From: Ruminococcus sp. UBA3665
GTDB lineage: Bacteria; Bacillota; Clostridia; Oscillospirales; Ruminococcaceae
Assembly (NCBI GenBank): GCA_002373165.1
Contig: DFJS01000099.1
Span: forward strand, 1 to 50,160
DNA length: 50,160 bases
Reading direction: 5' to 3'
Under the pieces are notes generated by a model. The model was given only the letters and a program-made list of their open reading frames with translations. It was not told the origin of the DNA and did no database searches. The number at the start of each line of letters is the position of its first letter. Position 1 is the first letter of the stretch. Below are positions 49,752 to 50,160 of this stretch, piece after piece. The position numbers and the translations under genes were made by a program.

Positions 49752-50160
49752 TTAAAGATTGAACATGATATTATTCAGAATGCTTTCGAGTTTTTCCTGA
49801 CTGCCGCTTGTCAGAGAAGCTGTCACTTCACCTTTTTCGAGTGCATATTTTTCAAGATCTTCCAGAGTTGCCTTTCCGCTGATGATGTCCGCACCGATGC
49901 CGGAATTCCAGCTTGCATATCTGTCAGCCACGAAATTATCAATTCTGCCGTCAGTAATCATCTTGTCAGCGATTCGCAGACCGAGTGCGAAAGTATCCAT
50001 ACCAGCGATATAAGAATAGAAAATATCCTCCGGCGTGAAAGAGCCTCTTCTTGCCTTGGAGTCGAAATTCAGGCCGCCGTTTGTGAATCCGCCGGCTTTC
50101 AGCACTTCGTACATGCACAGAGCGGCATCATAAATATTTGTCGGGAACTGGTCAGTATCC
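49752..50160 (-). CDS. xylA: xylose isomerase, C-terminal part (gene runs off the window)
   Basis: The frame is open to base 50160, so the N-terminal part is missing. The visible 135 residues begin DTDQFPTNIYDAALCMYEVLKA and contain KARRGSFTPEDIFYSYIAGMD and GLRIADKM, highly typical of class II xylose isomerases near their end. The enzyme converts D-xylose to D-xylulose with divalent metal in the cytoplasm, the first step in using xylan-derived sugar. This fits the plant-fibre lifestyle suggested by the dockerin enzymes. Confidence 0.95.
   Translation of the reverse strand, partial: DTDQFPTNIYDAALCMYEVLKAGGFTNGGLNFDSKARRGSFTPEDIFYSYIAGMDTFALGLRIADKMITDGRIDNFVADRYASWNSGIGADIISGKATLEDLEKYALEKGEVTASLTSGSQEKLESILNNIMFNL

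Noticed and set aside
1..50160. CRISPR arrays, insertion sequences, prophage or integrase genes
   Set aside because: I found no evenly spaced direct repeats with unique spacers, no transposase or integrase motifs and no terminal inverted repeats; the repeats seen are coding repeats (LRR, deacetylase tail).

Overview
The window looks like the chromosome of a low-to-mid GC, Gram-positive, anaerobic, fibre-degrading member of the Clostridia, most like Ruminococcus (Oscillospiraceae). The reasons are three proteins with type I dockerin modules (cellulosome style), a GH9 and a GH5 glycoside hydrolase, BspA-type leucine-rich repeats, a pyruvate formate-lyase (PFL) system, a 2[4Fe-4S] ferredoxin, the sporulation regulator SpoIIID, Gram-positive Shine-Dalgarno sites and a xylose isomerase. 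The species name is inference; no rRNA is present.

Layout. 1-1110: end of a GH5-type endoglucanase with an internal dockerin and C-terminal binding modules. 1241-1355: a promoter/terminator pair that looks like a free small RNA, then a tRNA-Thr(CGU) on the minus strand. 1762-4262: an SmtB-like ArsR regulator and an SF1 helicase. 4311-10516 (minus): a secreted GH9 cellulase sandwiched between LRR blocks, a REC-PAS-GGDEF diguanylate cyclase and a membrane-anchored polysaccharide deacetylase, each with its own terminator. 10996-15126: a tight seven-gene operon (lipoprotein, unknown protein, four paralogous two-helix membrane proteins, Lgt-like enzyme). 15235-18126: a secreted Svx/AvrXca-like metallopeptidase with beta-helix, LamG-like and dockerin parts. 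18264-18434 (minus): ferredoxin. 18826-30726: a long CUT1-type sugar ABC importer cluster (one very large binding protein, four permeases, an NHL-type protein, a YIP1 protein and a DUF5696 protein, no ATPase).

30788-36001: MATE exporter, Mn-type superoxide dismutase, a GT-C-like membrane protein, KptA and a small membrane protein. 36050-38281 (minus): Clp ATPase. 38460-39034: HNH nuclease and a 40-residue Cys/Asn-rich membrane peptide. 39088-40197 (minus): a DUF6977/NADAR-like protein behind a probably frameshifted LRR gene. 40291-45410 (minus): recQ-tex-membrane protein operon. 45541-45813 (minus): spoIIID. 46191-49702: the PFL operon. 49752-50160 (minus): end of xylA.

The most striking finding is the PFL operon. 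The catalytic chain stops at residue 710, just after the body of the enzyme, and the glycyl-radical domain is encoded as a separate 82-residue protein. Between them lies an 88-residue protein that resembles the first 30 residues of the glycyl-radical domain but has no radical glycine. The activase gene pflA follows. This looks like a two- or three-component PFL with an exchangeable radical subunit, analogous in principle to the YfiD/GrcA rescue protein but here the only such domain visible in the window. The second most novel item is the operon of four paralogous membrane proteins at 12246-14409.
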